Shown: positions 22,318-30,661, numbered from the stretch's first letter. The stretch is DNA of 34,638 nucleotides from Neisseria perflava (GCF_024170405.1 NZ_JALJYC010000027.1:1-34638), one strand, 5' to 3'. The notes: a model not told the origin generated them from the letters alone. Translations and numbers: made by a program.

Positions 22318-22767
22318 TCAAACCGCTTTGCCGACAAACAGCGACAGCAGTCCCGCCGCAATCAGCGGGTCGACGGGAATGCCGCCGAAGAAAGCCACGC
22401 CGATAATCGTCCCCAGCAGCAAACCGGTGACCAAAATCGGCTGCGTACTCATCAACGGCACGCCGCGCCCGGCCACCCAGGCGACAAAAATGCCAATCAA
22501 AATCGCCGCCAGCATTTTGAAATTGATAAACGCGCTTAAATTCGGAATCTGGATTTTGCCGGAAACCAGCGGGCTTAATACGCCGATGGTCAGAAAAATA
22601 ATCCCCACCGTCAAACCGTATTTTTCCGCCAACGGAATGTATTTGACCAAAGCAGTCTGCTGCATCAGCAGCAATACAATGGCGGAAATGGTAATCGAAC
22701 TATTGTTGCTCAATACACCGAGCAAAATCAGGCAGACGAGAAACAGCGGCACAAAGCTGAAATTCAT
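22318..22767 (-). CDS. UPF0756 (DUF441, YeaL-like) membrane protein
   Basis: 149-residue inner-membrane protein with four hydrophobic segments and the family-typical glycine-rich endings (GLTVGIIFLTIGVLSPLVSG; FVAWVAGRGVPLM; GLLLGTIIGVAFFGGIPVDP). No function is established. It lies 12 bp downstream of the ispB stop on the same strand, so is probably co-transcribed, with tRNA-Arg just beyond. UPF0756 assignment rests on remembered family sequences. Confidence 0.82.
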   Translation of the reverse strand: MNFSFVPLFLVCLILLGVLSNNSSITISAIVLLLMQQTALVKYIPLAEKYGLTVGIIFLTIGVLSPLVSGKIQIPNLSAFINFKMLAAILIGIFVAWVAGRGVPLMSTQPILVTGLLLGTIIGVAFFGGIPVDPLIAAGLLSLFVGKAV

Positions 22768-22779
22768 GCTGCACCCGCC

Positions 22780-23754
22780 TTAAGATACCCGCGCCAAAGA
22801 TTCCTGCGCCAGCTGGCGCATGGCTTGGGTAATTTCGTTGTCCGGCAGCACATTCAAACACTCGATGGCTTTATCCACCGCTTTACGCGCTTCGCTGACG
22901 GAATACGGCAATGCGTCGGAACGGACAACATAATCATGGATTTTGTCAAAATAGCTGCGGTCGGCATTTTCCAAAGCATGGCGCACATCGTTGGCCGCCT
23001 GCTCGCTGCCATTGCGCATGAGGTAAATCAGCGGCAGGGTCGGCTTGCCTTCGGCCAAATCATCGCCGACATTCTTGCCGATTTCATCGGTATCGCCGGA
23101 ATAATCCAACACGTCGTCAATGATTTGGAACGCCGTGCCGACATACATGCCGTAGTCTTTCAGCGCCTGCTCCTGCTCGGGCGTGGCACCGCCCAAAATG
23201 GCACCGACCTGCGCCGCCGCTTCAAACAGCTTGGCGGTTTTATATTGGATTACCTGCACATATTCCGCCTCGGTAATATCGGTATTGCCGATATTCATCA
23301 GCTGCATGACCTCGCCTTCGGCAATGATATTGGTGGCGTCCGCCATCACTTCCAAAATCTTCATGCTGCCCGAGCCGACCATTAATTGAAATGCGCGGGT
23401 ATATAAAAAGTCGCCCACCAACACCGCCGCCGCATTGCCAAACAGATTGTTCGCCGTTTTACGGCCGCGACGCAAATCGCTTTCATCCACGACATCGTCG
23501 TGCAGCAGAGTGGAAGTGTGGATAAACTCCACCATCGCCGCCAGCGAATACAATTTATCGTCATCATAACCCACTACTTTACCGGCCAAAATCGTGATAA
23601 TCGGGCGCAAACGCTTGCCGCCCGCGCTGATGATGTAGGTGCCGATTTGGGAGATCAGGGCGACATCCGATTGGACGGCCTGGTTAATCACCACATTGAC
23701 TTTAGCCAAATCGTCGGGCAAATGGCGTTGGAAATAAGGCAGGTTTTCGAGCAT
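22780..23754 (-). CDS. ispB: Octaprenyl diphosphate synthase
   Basis: Trans-prenyltransferase that makes the C40 side chain of ubiquinone-8. The 324-residue protein shows the first Asp-rich motif in LLHDDVVDESDLRRG and the second in QIIDDVLDYSG, plus the GGKRLRP substrate-binding segment near residue 50. Conserved length and position divergent from rplU-rpmA match the arrangement in many proteobacteria. It links functionally to ubiM (ubiquinone ring hydroxylation) 1.1 kb to the right. Confidence 0.95.
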   Translation of the reverse strand: MLENLPYFQRHLPDDLAKVNVVINQAVQSDVALISQIGTYIISAGGKRLRPIITILAGKVVGYDDDKLYSLAAMVEFIHTSTLLHDDVVDESDLRRGRKTANNLFGNAAAVLVGDFLYTRAFQLMVGSGSMKILEVMADATNIIAEGEVMQLMNIGNTDITEAEYVQVIQYKTAKLFEAAAQVGAILGGATPEQEQALKDYGMYVGTAFQIIDDVLDYSGDTDEIGKNVGDDLAEGKPTLPLIYLMRNGSEQAANDVRHALENADRSYFDKIHDYVVRSDALPYSVSEARKAVDKAIECLNVLPDNEITQAMRQLAQESLARVS

Positions 23755-23872
23755 GGCGGGATTCTTGAAAAAATGTGTGGTAAAAATATCCTCTACGGCA
23801 GGCGATTATAGCAGCAAAGGCCGTCTGCTTGCACCTTTCAGACGGCATTGCGCCGCGCAACGGAAATAATCT

Positions 23873-23927
23873 TTGACAAAACAGACAAATACCCATAGAA
23901 TAGCCGATTCCGCACAATGGTGTGCGG
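23873..23927 (+). promoter_or_regulatory. rplU promoter and leader hairpin
   Basis: TTGACA (23873-23878), 17-bp spacer, TAGAAT (23896-23901): a strong promoter. The transcript should begin near 23908, immediately followed by a perfect hairpin, CCGCACA (23910-23916) with TGTGCGG (23921-23927) and an ATGG loop. It may stabilise the 5' end or serve r-protein feedback. Confidence 0.7.
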
Positions 23928-23958
23928 TTGATTTAACCAAATTCTCATGGAGTTGAGT

Positions 23959-24267
23959 ATGTACGCGGTCGTAAAAACCGGCGGTAAACAATACAAAGTT
24001 ACCGTTGGCGAAAAATTGAAAGTAGAACAGATACCAGCCGAACTCGACAGCCAAATCGAACTGACTGAAGTTTTGATGATTGCTGACGGCGAATCTGTAA
24101 AAGTAGGCGCACCTTTTATCGAAGGCGCAAAAGTAACAGCTAAAGTGGTTGCTCATGGTCGTGGCGAAAAAGTCCGCATTTTCAAAATGCGCCGTCGCAA
24201 ACACTACCAAAAACGCCAAGGCCACCGCCAAAATTTCACCCAAATTGAAATCGTGGCAATCGCCTAA
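23959..24267 (+). CDS. rplU: 50S ribosomal protein L21
   Basis: 102-residue large-subunit protein that binds 23S rRNA domain II. Typical sequence MYAVVKTGGKQYKV at the start and the C-terminal basic KMRRRKHYQKRQGHRQ. ATG 23959 is chosen, since the upstream in-frame ATG 23947 would add four residues and the GGAG at 23949-23952 sits properly for 23959. First gene of the rplU-rpmA operon; rpmA follows after 27 bp. Confidence 0.97.
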   Translation: MYAVVKTGGKQYKVTVGEKLKVEQIPAELDSQIELTEVLMIADGESVKVGAPFIEGAKVTAKVVAHGRGEKVRIFKMRRRKHYQKRQGHRQNFTQIEIVAIA

Positions 24268-24294
24268 TTTTAAGCAAGTTTAGGAGTATTACAA

Positions 24295-24564
24295 ATGGCA
24301 AGTAAAAAAGCAGGCGGTAGCACCCGCAACGGTCGCGATTCAGAAGCCAAACGCCTGGGCGTTAAAGCCTACGGCAACGAGCTGATTCCGGCAGGTTCCA
24401 TCATCGTTCGTCAACGCGGCACCAAATTCCACGCCGGCGACAACGTAGGCATGGGCAAAGACCACACTCTGTTTGCTAAAGTAGACGGTTACGTAGAGTT
24501 CAAAACCAAAGGCGCTTTGAACCGCAAAACCGTCAGCATCCGCCCGTACACCGGCGAAGAATAA
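24295..24564 (+). CDS. rpmA: 50S ribosomal protein L27
   Basis: 89-residue protein near the peptidyl-transferase centre. It starts MASKKAGGSTRNGRDS with no Firmicutes-type cleavable N-terminal extension, and has the conserved RQRGTKFHAGDNVGMGKDHTL core. TAGGAG precedes the start. It is co-transcribed with rplU and ended by a strong intrinsic terminator. Confidence 0.97.
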   Translation: MASKKAGGSTRNGRDSEAKRLGVKAYGNELIPAGSIIVRQRGTKFHAGDNVGMGKDHTLFAKVDGYVEFKTKGALNRKTVSIRPYTGEE

Positions 24565-24577
24565 GTTTAGGCTTATC

Positions 24578-24611
24578 AAAAAGCTGCGTTTCTTAGGAAA
24601 CGCAGCTTTTT
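24578..24611 (+). terminator. Intrinsic terminator of rplU-rpmA
   Basis: A 15-bp perfect stem (24578-24592 with 24597-24611), TTAG loop, ending in a T5 tract; not DUS-based. Confidence 0.92.
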
Positions 24612-24751
24612 CTTTATCCGATAAATCCCTATTTCTTTTTCTATCTTATTTTTCCCCAACCACGGTTGCCAGTAAGGGGTTTGACCTATATTAAGCCCAA
24701 AGTAAAAAGCCGTATCCCTTGCTAATCTTTGCATAATTCTATCAAGGATTT

Positions 24752-24760
24752 TGCTATAAT
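24752..24760 (+). promoter_or_regulatory. Extended -10 promoter for ubiM
   Basis: TGC-TATAAT is an exact extended -10 element; no clear -35. About 100 bp before ubiM, with two opposed uptake sequences (24772 and 24812) in the leader. Confidence 0.55.
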
Positions 24761-24858
24761 CTATCAACCTTTTCAGACGGCCTCATCACACACAAAACAC
24801 AGTACACTAGGCCGTCTGAATACCTCAATATCCACCGATTTTACCAAAGGACAATCCC

Positions 24859-26043
24859 ATGAGTTTACACAGCGATATTCTCGTCGTCGGCGCAGGCCCC
24901 GCCGGTTTGAGCTTTGCCGCAGAATTGGCCGGCAGCGGTCTAACCGTTACCCTTATCGAACGCAGCCCGCTGGAAGTGTTGCAAAACCCGCCTTATGACG
25001 GCCGCGAAATCGCCCTGACTCATTTGTCCCGCGAAATCATGCAGCGTTTGGGCATGTGGGAAAAAATTCCGCAAAACGAAATCTACCCGCTGCGCGACGC
25101 CAAAGTATTAAACGGCCAATCCGATTACCAACTCCACTTTCCGCAACCCACCCAGGCGCGTGGCGAGCCGGCCGACTGTTTGGGCTATCTAATCTCCAAT
25201 CACAACATCCGCAAGGCCGCATATGAAGTGGTCTCCAAATTAGAGAATGTGACTATTTTAGCCAACACATCCGTTAAAGAAGTCAAAACCGACGACAACG
25301 AAGCGCAAGTCATTTTGGAAAACGGTGATGTTCTGACCGGCCGCTTGCTTTTGGCTGCCGACAGCCGTTTCTCGCAAACCCGCCGCCAACTCGGTATTTC
25401 CTGCGATATGCACGATTACAGCCGCACCATGTTTGTCGGCCGCATGAAACACACCCTGTCCAACCAGCATACCGCCTACGAATGCTTCCACTACGGCCGC
25501 ACCATTGCCCTGCTGCCACTAGAAGAATACCTCACCAATACGGTCATTACCGTCGATACCGACAAAGCCGAAAGCATTAAAGCCCTCAGCAATGAAGAAT
25601 TGGCCGCTACCGTTAAAGCGCAACTGAAAGGCCGCTTGGGAGATATGGAAGTCGTCAGCACCTTCCACAACTACCCCTTGGTCGGCATGATTGCCCAACG
25701 CTTCTACGGCAAACGCAGCGCTCTTATCGGCGACGCTGCCGTCGGCATGCACCCCGTAACTGCCCACGGCTTCAATTTAGGCTTGGCCAGCGCAGATACC
25801 TTAGCCAAACTGGTTATCGAAGCCGAACAGCGCGGCCAAGACATCGGTGCCGCTTCGCTCTTAGAAAAATACAACAGCAAGCATATGCTGCACGCCCATC
25901 CGATTTACCACGGTACCAATATGCTGCTGAAACTGTTTACCAATGAAACCGCCCCGGCCAAACTGTTGCGCGGCCTGGTATTGCGCGCCAGCAACAACTT
26001 CCCGCCGTTGAAAAAACTGATTACTAAGCAGTTAACAGGTTAA
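24859..26043 (+). CDS. ubiM: FAD-dependent ubiquinone ring hydroxylase UbiM
   Basis: 394-residue flavoprotein monooxygenase of the UbiH/UbiF/VisC family. The N-terminal GAGPAGLSFAA (GxGxxG at residues 11-16) binds ADP, followed by ADSRFSQTRRQLG and the FAD-binding segment GDAAVGMHPVTAHGFNLGL. The protein aligns with UbiM, described in Neisseria as a broad-regioselectivity hydroxylase that can do C1, C5 and C6 steps of ubiquinone synthesis. I assign UbiM rather than UbiH or UbiF from that overall resemblance; the exact position hydroxylated cannot be read from sequence. AAGGAC precedes the start. It stands alone between rpmA and rpmG. Confidence 0.85.
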   Translation: MSLHSDILVVGAGPAGLSFAAELAGSGLTVTLIERSPLEVLQNPPYDGREIALTHLSREIMQRLGMWEKIPQNEIYPLRDAKVLNGQSDYQLHFPQPTQARGEPADCLGYLISNHNIRKAAYEVVSKLENVTILANTSVKEVKTDDNEAQVILENGDVLTGRLLLAADSRFSQTRRQLGISCDMHDYSRTMFVGRMKHTLSNQHTAYECFHYGRTIALLPLEEYLTNTVITVDTDKAESIKALSNEELAATVKAQLKGRLGDMEVVSTFHNYPLVGMIAQRFYGKRSALIGDAAVGMHPVTAHGFNLGLASADTLAKLVIEAEQRGQDIGAASLLEKYNSKHMLHAHPIYHGTNMLLKLFTNETAPAKLLRGLVLRASNNFPPLKKLITKQLTG

Positions 26044-26059
26044 GAAGTTGCGCTTACAG

Positions 26060-26097
26060 CAAAGGCCGTCTGAAATTTCACTTTCAGACGGCCTTTG
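26060..26097 (+). terminator. DUS hairpin terminator after ubiM
   Basis: A 16-bp perfect stem (26060-26075 with 26082-26097) 17 bp after the ubiM stop. Confidence 0.78.
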
Positions 26098-26139
26098 TCT
26101 ATCTCACACCGTTATTTCCTTAAAAATCGGCATAAAAAT

Positions 26140-26170
26140 AAAAGCCCCTGTATCCACAGAGGCTTTTGCA
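26140..26170 (-). terminator. Intrinsic terminator of rpmB-rpmG
   Basis: AAAAGCC-C-CTGT pairs with ACAG-A-GGCTTTT around a 4-nt loop with one mismatch. On the minus strand it is followed by a TTTTATTTTTA-like tract, fitting termination after rpmG. Confidence 0.7.
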
Positions 26171-26190
26171 TTTTTTCAAAAAAATTCAAA

Positions 26191-26346
26191 TTATTTCAAT
26201 TTGGTTTCTTTGTAAATAACGTGTTTGCGGGCAACCGGATCGAATTTTTTGATTTCCAGTTTGCCGGGCATAGTACGTTTGTTTTTAGTGGTGGTGTAAA
26301 AGTGACCGGTACCGGCACTTGATTCCAATTTGATTTTATCGCGCAT
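26191..26346 (-). CDS. rpmG: 50S ribosomal protein L33
   Basis: 51-residue basic protein, MRDKIKLESSAGTG at the N-terminus and GKLEIKKFDPVARKH near the end. It lacks the paired CxxC motifs of zinc-binding L33 variants, so it is the zinc-independent type. It lies 32 bp downstream of rpmB on the same strand. Confidence 0.95.
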   Translation of the reverse strand: MRDKIKLESSAGTGHFYTTTKNKRTMPGKLEIKKFDPVARKHVIYKETKLK

Positions 26347-26378
26347 TGCAGTAATCCTTAATATAAGCGTTCGTTAAA

Positions 26379-26612
26379 TTAAGCTTCGCCGCGAGCACGC
26401 AAATCAGCCAATACGACATCAATGCCTACTTTGTCAATGGTGCGCAATGCGGCGTTAGATACGCGCAGGCGAACCCAGCGGTTTTCACTTTCTACCCAGA
26501 AACGACGTGATTGCAAGTTAGGCAAAAAACGACGTTTGGTTTTGTTGTTGGCGTGTGATACATTGTTGCCAGACATCGGGCGCTTACCGGTCACTTTGCA
26601 AACTCGTGCCAT
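26379..26612 (-). CDS. rpmB: 50S ribosomal protein L28
   Basis: 77-residue ribosomal protein beginning MARVCKVTGKRPMSGNNVSHA, with the conserved RRFLPNLQSRRFWV segment. Single cysteine only, so no zinc ribbon. First gene of the usual rpmB-rpmG pair; GGAGACTAACC lies before the start on the minus strand. Confidence 0.97.
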   Translation of the reverse strand: MARVCKVTGKRPMSGNNVSHANNKTKRRFLPNLQSRRFWVESENRWVRLRVSNAALRTIDKVGIDVVLADLRARGEA

Positions 26613-26819
26613 GGTTAGTCTCCAAACTTCTAAAATAGTAAAACGCGATTTATACCATAAAATGCGGTGTCATTTCAAGTACATTTCTGAAAAAACGGCA
26701 TTTTACGGCAACAAACCGCCTGAATGTTGTTTCCGCGAAACGCTTTTGACTGCGGAAAATCGAAACGTTAATTATAACGGATTTTTCATCCGCCCGCAGG
26801 TTTGCCGGGCAAATTCCGT

Positions 26820-26868
26820 TTCAGGCCGTCTGAAAAAGTAGTTGTTTTGCCTTTTCAGACGGCCTGAA
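26820..26868 (-). terminator. DUS hairpin after the M23 peptidase gene
   Basis: A 17-bp stem (26820-26836 with 26852-26868), 15-nt loop, 9 bp beyond the peptidase stop. Confidence 0.72.
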
Positions 26869-26877
26869 TGTTAAACA

Positions 26878-28200
26878 TCAATCCAACTGCGCCACGGATA
26901 CCGGCAAACCGCGCACGGCAGCCAGCGTTGCATTGGCGGCTTTCTGCTGCTGGCGGAAAGCGGTCATGTTGATGGTGGTCAGTTTCGGCGTCGGCAGCGC
27001 CACGGTGGTCGGGTTGACCGGCTGGCCGTTGACACGCGCTTCGTAGTGCAGGTGTGAGCCGGTGGAGCGGCCGGTAGAGCCGACATAGCCAATCACTTCG
27101 CCCGCCTGCACTTTACCCGAAGCGGTTGAGAATGCGCTCATATGGCCGTAAAGCGTTTCCACGCCGTTGGCATGGGTAATCATCACGGCATGGCCGTAGC
27201 CGCCTTTCCAGCCTTTAAAAGTAATCACGCCGTCGGCCGGGGCGCGAATCGGCGTACCGCTCGGAGCGGCGTAGTCGATACCGGTGTGCATGCGCACGGT
27301 ATGCAACACGGGGTGCACGCGGTAGCCGAACGGGGAAGAAATGCGGGTATAAACCACCGGCTCGTAGTTAAAGCCTTCTTTTTGCTGCAAAGATTTGCCG
27401 TTTTGGTCGTAGTAGCTGCCGTTCTCTTCGTCGCCCTTGCCTGCGCTGTAATAGTAGGCCTGATAGATTTTGCCGCCCTTAACCACTTCGGCGGCGATAA
27501 TGTCGCCCACCGCCATCGGCTGGCCTCGGAAATACATGCTGTTATACAGCAGGCGAATGGTGTCGCCCTCTTTCAAATCCTGCGTATCGAAGCTGTCGGC
27601 AAAAATTTCTTTCAGCTGGATATACACTTCCGACGGAATTTCGGCGCGCAACATATCGCCGATGGCGGAGCTGCGGATTTTGACGGAACGCAGCGTCGGC
27701 ATGGTTTGCATGTCGATTTCGGAAGTGGAAGCCTGCCATTTGCCTTTGACTTTTTCCAGCGCCACCAAGTTGCGTTCCAGCTCTTCATCGGTAAAAAACT
27801 GCACGTCGGTCACTTCGCCAGAAGCGTCCACGCGGACATTGACCGATTGGTTGGTACGCAGGTTTTTCATGTCGCGCTCGGCGTTGTTTTTCGCCATAAT
27901 CTGCTTGATGTCGGTCTGCGGCACGCCCATGCGGGTCAATACGTCCGACAGCGAATCGCCCTGCTGCACCACTTCCTGCACCCAATAGCTCGATTGGAAA
28001 CCGCTGTTGTCGATGTGCACCGCCGGCAATTCTTCCGATACGCGCTCTACTTTGAAGCCTTGGTTGGTCGGCATGGGTTCGGTCACGGCATAAGCGGTCA
28101 TCACGCCAGAGACGGGCAGCAGAATGCCCAACAACGACCAACGCATGGGCTTGTTGTTCCAAAAACGGTTGAGAAAAGAAGTTTGGCTCGGTTTATTCAC
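26878..28200 (-). CDS. M23-family zinc peptidoglycan peptidase (Mep-like)
   Basis: 440-residue envelope peptidase. An N-terminal signal anchor (MRWSLLGILLPVSGVMTAYA) is followed by a LysM/OapA-like domain (VVQQGDSLSDVLTRMGVPQ), a second beta-rich domain, and the C-terminal LytM domain. The zinc motifs are intact: HTGIDYAAPSGTPI (HxxxD), GHAVMITHANG and SHLHYE (HxH). It closely matches the meningococcal M23 metallopeptidase (NMB0315, Mep) with DD-endopeptidase and carboxypeptidase activity. It is transcribed alone; a 13-bp inverted repeat enclosing an uptake sequence lies about 75 bp upstream. Confidence 0.92.
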   Translation of the reverse strand: MNKPSQTSFLNRFWNNKPMRWSLLGILLPVSGVMTAYAVTEPMPTNQGFKVERVSEELPAVHIDNSGFQSSYWVQEVVQQGDSLSDVLTRMGVPQTDIKQIMAKNNAERDMKNLRTNQSVNVRVDASGEVTDVQFFTDEELERNLVALEKVKGKWQASTSEIDMQTMPTLRSVKIRSSAIGDMLRAEIPSEVYIQLKEIFADSFDTQDLKEGDTIRLLYNSMYFRGQPMAVGDIIAAEVVKGGKIYQAYYYSAGKGDEENGSYYDQNGKSLQQKEGFNYEPVVYTRISSPFGYRVHPVLHTVRMHTGIDYAAPSGTPIRAPADGVITFKGWKGGYGHAVMITHANGVETLYGHMSAFSTASGKVQAGEVIGYVGSTGRSTGSHLHYEARVNGQPVNPTTVALPTPKLTTINMTAFRQQQKAANATLAAVRGLPVSVAQLD

Positions 28201-28531
28201 TCAGTTATCCTTTTCAGACGGCATTGCCGGGCAACGCCGCGCACGCGCATAAAACGCGCTGTTATTACTAACTGTTTATCTTATCCGCCGCATTCAGACG
28301 GCCTATCGTCACAACCGATAAGATAAACAACCATTCATAATCTCTTATTATCTTAGATATTCCTTTGATTCACACCATTTTTTTAAGAAATTTACGCTCG
28401 GATTGATAAATATGACGGCATATTTTCCGCTTTCAAGCCGTCTGAAAAATGCTGGGGCATGCCAACTGCCAGCCCTTTTTATCCCTGCGTATTCTCGCGT
28501 AAAATAACCTTTTCCCCGAATTTTACCCCTA
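28201..28531. other. 331-bp gene-free gap between divergent M23 peptidase and RpfE-like genes
   Basis: Holds single uptake sequences near 28215, 28292 and 28437 and a 13-bp perfect inverted repeat, TGTTTATCTTATC (28273-28285) with its complement (28317-28329). It also holds AT-rich sequence likely to contain promoters for both genes. A 31-codon ATG frame at about 28411 has no RBS and is not called. Confidence 0.6.
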
Positions 28532-29515
28532 ATGAAGCTAACCCTTGCCCTGCCCGCCCTGTTGCGCCGTCCGGACGAAACCCCGCCGCCGCTCAAGCTG
28601 CCTGCATTTAACCAAATCTTGCGCTACGGCCGTTTACAACGTCACGCGCAAAGGCCTTCTGAATTTTATGCGCGTTACCTGTGGCGCGGCAGTTTGCTGG
28701 CGCAAGCCAAGCGTGCGTTAAATCTGCCCGAACACCAGATTGCCGTGTTTGCCAGCCCGCTGTGGCAGCAGATGGGCATGAACCATGTCAGCATGATCGG
28801 CGGGGAGCACATCGGTATTCTGCCCGACGAAGCCGAGCGGCTGTGCGCCGATTTAAGCGCGTTTTACGCGCAAGACAGCTGGCGGTTTTATCCTTGGCGC
28901 CCTGATTTATGGCTGGCAACGCTGCCGTCCGAACCCGACTGGCAGGTCGCGCCCGTGTTGGATGTTTGCGGGCAAATCGGCAATCCCGAAGCGGCGGAAG
29001 GCGCGAACGCGCTTATATGGCTGGGCAAGCAGACGGAAATCCAAATGTGGCTGCACGGCCATCCGCTCAATGGCAAGCGCATCGCCTGCAAGCAACCCGC
29101 CGTCAACGGCTTATGGCTGTGGACAGATTTGGTCGGCAGCCAAACCGCCATTCTGACCGCCTCAGACAGCCCGTGGGCGCAATCTTCAGACGGCCTGAAA
29201 GCAGACGCGCCTTACGATTTTCAGGCCTGGCAAGAGATAGTGGCCGAACAGGGGCAAAAAGTTTCAGACGGCCTGATTTTTTTAGACGATTTAATCGCCA
29301 CCGCGCAAACCGGCGATGTGTGGGCGTATCAGGAAATTTTAGAAAGCTGGGAAACGCGCTGGTTTGCACCGCTGTGGCAAGAAGTGTGCGCAGGCCGTCT
29401 GAAAGAATTGGTGATTGCGACTGATGGCGAAAACGGCGGCGAAGTGGTGGTCACGCCACAATCGAAATGGGCGTTTTGGCGCAAAGGGAAACCGTTTGAC
29501 GGCATAGCGCTTTGA
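28532..29515 (+). CDS. RpfE-like / COG4255 cytoplasmic protein of unknown function
   Basis: 327-residue soluble protein resembling the proteins annotated as RpfE-type regulator or phosphoglycerate-mutase-like (COG4255) in beta- and gammaproteobacteria. Visible conserved stretches are SPLWQQMGMNHVSMIGG, the WLWTDLVGSQ-like core, and QSKWAFWRKGKPF near the C-terminus. No enzyme motif I can vouch for is present, and the mutase label in databases may be misleading. It carries three exact in-frame uptake sequences at 29185, 29273 and 29394 plus a one-mismatch copy near 28654, an unusual density for one gene. A 135-bp repeat begins 2 bp after the stop. Confidence 0.72.
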   Translation: MKLTLALPALLRRPDETPPPLKLPAFNQILRYGRLQRHAQRPSEFYARYLWRGSLLAQAKRALNLPEHQIAVFASPLWQQMGMNHVSMIGGEHIGILPDEAERLCADLSAFYAQDSWRFYPWRPDLWLATLPSEPDWQVAPVLDVCGQIGNPEAAEGANALIWLGKQTEIQMWLHGHPLNGKRIACKQPAVNGLWLWTDLVGSQTAILTASDSPWAQSSDGLKADAPYDFQAWQEIVAEQGQKVSDGLIFLDDLIATAQTGDVWAYQEILESWETRWFAPLWQEVCAGRLKELVIATDGENGGEVVVTPQSKWAFWRKGKPFDGIAL

Positions 29516-29516
29516 A

Positions 29517-29651
29517 TTATAGTGTAATAAGTAAAAAACCAAACTGCGTAGGTTGGGATGAAATCCCAACGGAAGTTTAGGGAAATGTTGGGTTTACAAC
29601 CTAACCTACACCTTATCGATGGTTTGTTTTTTTTAAGTAATTCAACTATAA
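29517..29651. repeat. 135-bp inverted-repeat element with GTAGGTTGGG core
   Basis: Outer ends TTATAGT (29517-29523) and ACTATAA (29645-29651) are inverted. Inside, GTAGGTT (29548-29554) faces AACCTAC (29603-29609), and GTTGGGAT/ATCCCAAC (29552-29559, 29563-29570) forms a tight 8-bp hairpin. The GTAGGTTGGG palindrome resembles dispersed repeats of many proteobacteria. A T8 tract lies near 29628. Confidence 0.6.
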
Positions 29652-29655
29652 AAAA

Positions 29656-29698
29656 CAAAGGCCGTCTGAAATCCCAATCGGTTTTCAGACGGCCTTTG
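29656..29698. terminator. DUS bidirectional terminator between RpfE-like and OmpA-family genes
   Basis: A 16-bp perfect stem (29656-29671 with 29683-29698) between convergent genes. Confidence 0.78.
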
Positions 29699-29745
29699 CC
29701 TTATCGCGTCTGCGGTTTAAACCGCAGACAGATTAATATCGGCGA

Positions 29746-30435
29746 TTAGTATTGGCCTTGTTGCTGTTGCGCAGCGTCGATGGCGCGTTGATCCGGATTA
29801 ATCAGGATTTCAACGCGGCGGTTTTGCTGACGGCCTTCGGCGGTGGCGTTAGACGCAATTGGTTGGCGCGAGCCGTAACCGGCGGTGGTCATGCGGCTGC
29901 CCGCCACACCGCGTGATTGCAGGTAAGAAGACACGGATTGGGCGCGTTGGCGCGACAGCGGCTCGTTGATGGAATCGTTACCGGTGTTGTCGGTATGGCC
30001 GTTGATGGTGATGGTGGTGTCCGAGTATTGAACCAGGGTTTCAGCGGCTTTAGCCAAAGCGTCTTGCGCGTTGGCGCTCAAAGCGGCGCTGCTGGTGGCG
30101 AAAGTCACGTTTTCAGGCATAATCAGCTTGATTTGGTTGCCTTCGCGTTGCACGTCGATGTTGGTATTGGCCAGGCTTTGGCGCAGTTTTTTCTCTTGGT
30201 AGTCCATGTAACCGCCGATACCCGCGCCGACAACGCCGCAAGCCAGCGCAGAGTTGCGTGCGCCACGGCTGTTGTGGGTCAGGGCACCGATAATGCCGCA
30301 GACGGCTGCGCCGCCCAAGCCGTAGGTAGCGGCTTTGCTGGCTTTTTGCTGGCCGGTAACGGGGTCGGTCACGCAGCCTGCCAGTGCCAAAGGTACAGCC
30401 AATACAGCAAAGGTCAGGGGTTTCAAGATATTCAT
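29746..30435 (-). CDS. OmpA-family outer-membrane lipoprotein (YiaD-like)
   Basis: 229-residue lipoprotein. The signal peptide ends at lipobox LALAG-C21. The next 60 residues form a glycine-zipper region (GLGGAAVCGIIGAL, CGVVGAGIGGYMD), followed by a C-terminal OmpA domain (about 95-215) with the peptidoglycan-binding motif NGHTDNTGND and LSRQRAQSVSSYL, both D and R ligand residues present. It probably tethers the outer membrane to peptidoglycan. The tail is Gln-rich (AAQQQQGQY). AAGGAA lies before the start; it is monocistronic. Confidence 0.9.
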   Translation of the reverse strand: MNILKPLTFAVLAVPLALAGCVTDPVTGQQKASKAATYGLGGAAVCGIIGALTHNSRGARNSALACGVVGAGIGGYMDYQEKKLRQSLANTNIDVQREGNQIKLIMPENVTFATSSAALSANAQDALAKAAETLVQYSDTTITINGHTDNTGNDSINEPLSRQRAQSVSSYLQSRGVAGSRMTTAGYGSRQPIASNATAEGRQQNRRVEILINPDQRAIDAAQQQQGQY

Positions 30436-30661
30436 GGATTTTCCTTTTTAAAATTTTTTCCAAACAGCAAAGACCGTCTGAAAGATAGGATAACAGGGCA
30501 TTTTTGCCTTAAAACGGAATCATGATAGCGGACATTTCAAACGCTTAAAAGTTTGTTTAACCCGATATTACACAGTTGCGCAAAGGCTAACCCTTCTACC
30601 CTCAGCGATGACCGTTCATACCTGAAAAGCCCGCGTTTTTCAGACGGCCGTTTTACCTTCT

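Noticed and set aside
27142..28326. Open frame of about 390 codons on the plus strand
   Set aside because: Antisense shadow of the M23 peptidase with its intact zinc motifs.
28411..28506. 31-codon ATG frame in the gap before the RpfE-like gene
   Set aside because: No SD, runs through an uptake sequence, no hydrophobic or other coding character.
29628..29635. T8 homopolymer as a phase-variation tract
   Set aside because: It lies in a non-coding repeat, not in a promoter spacer or reading frame that I can identify.
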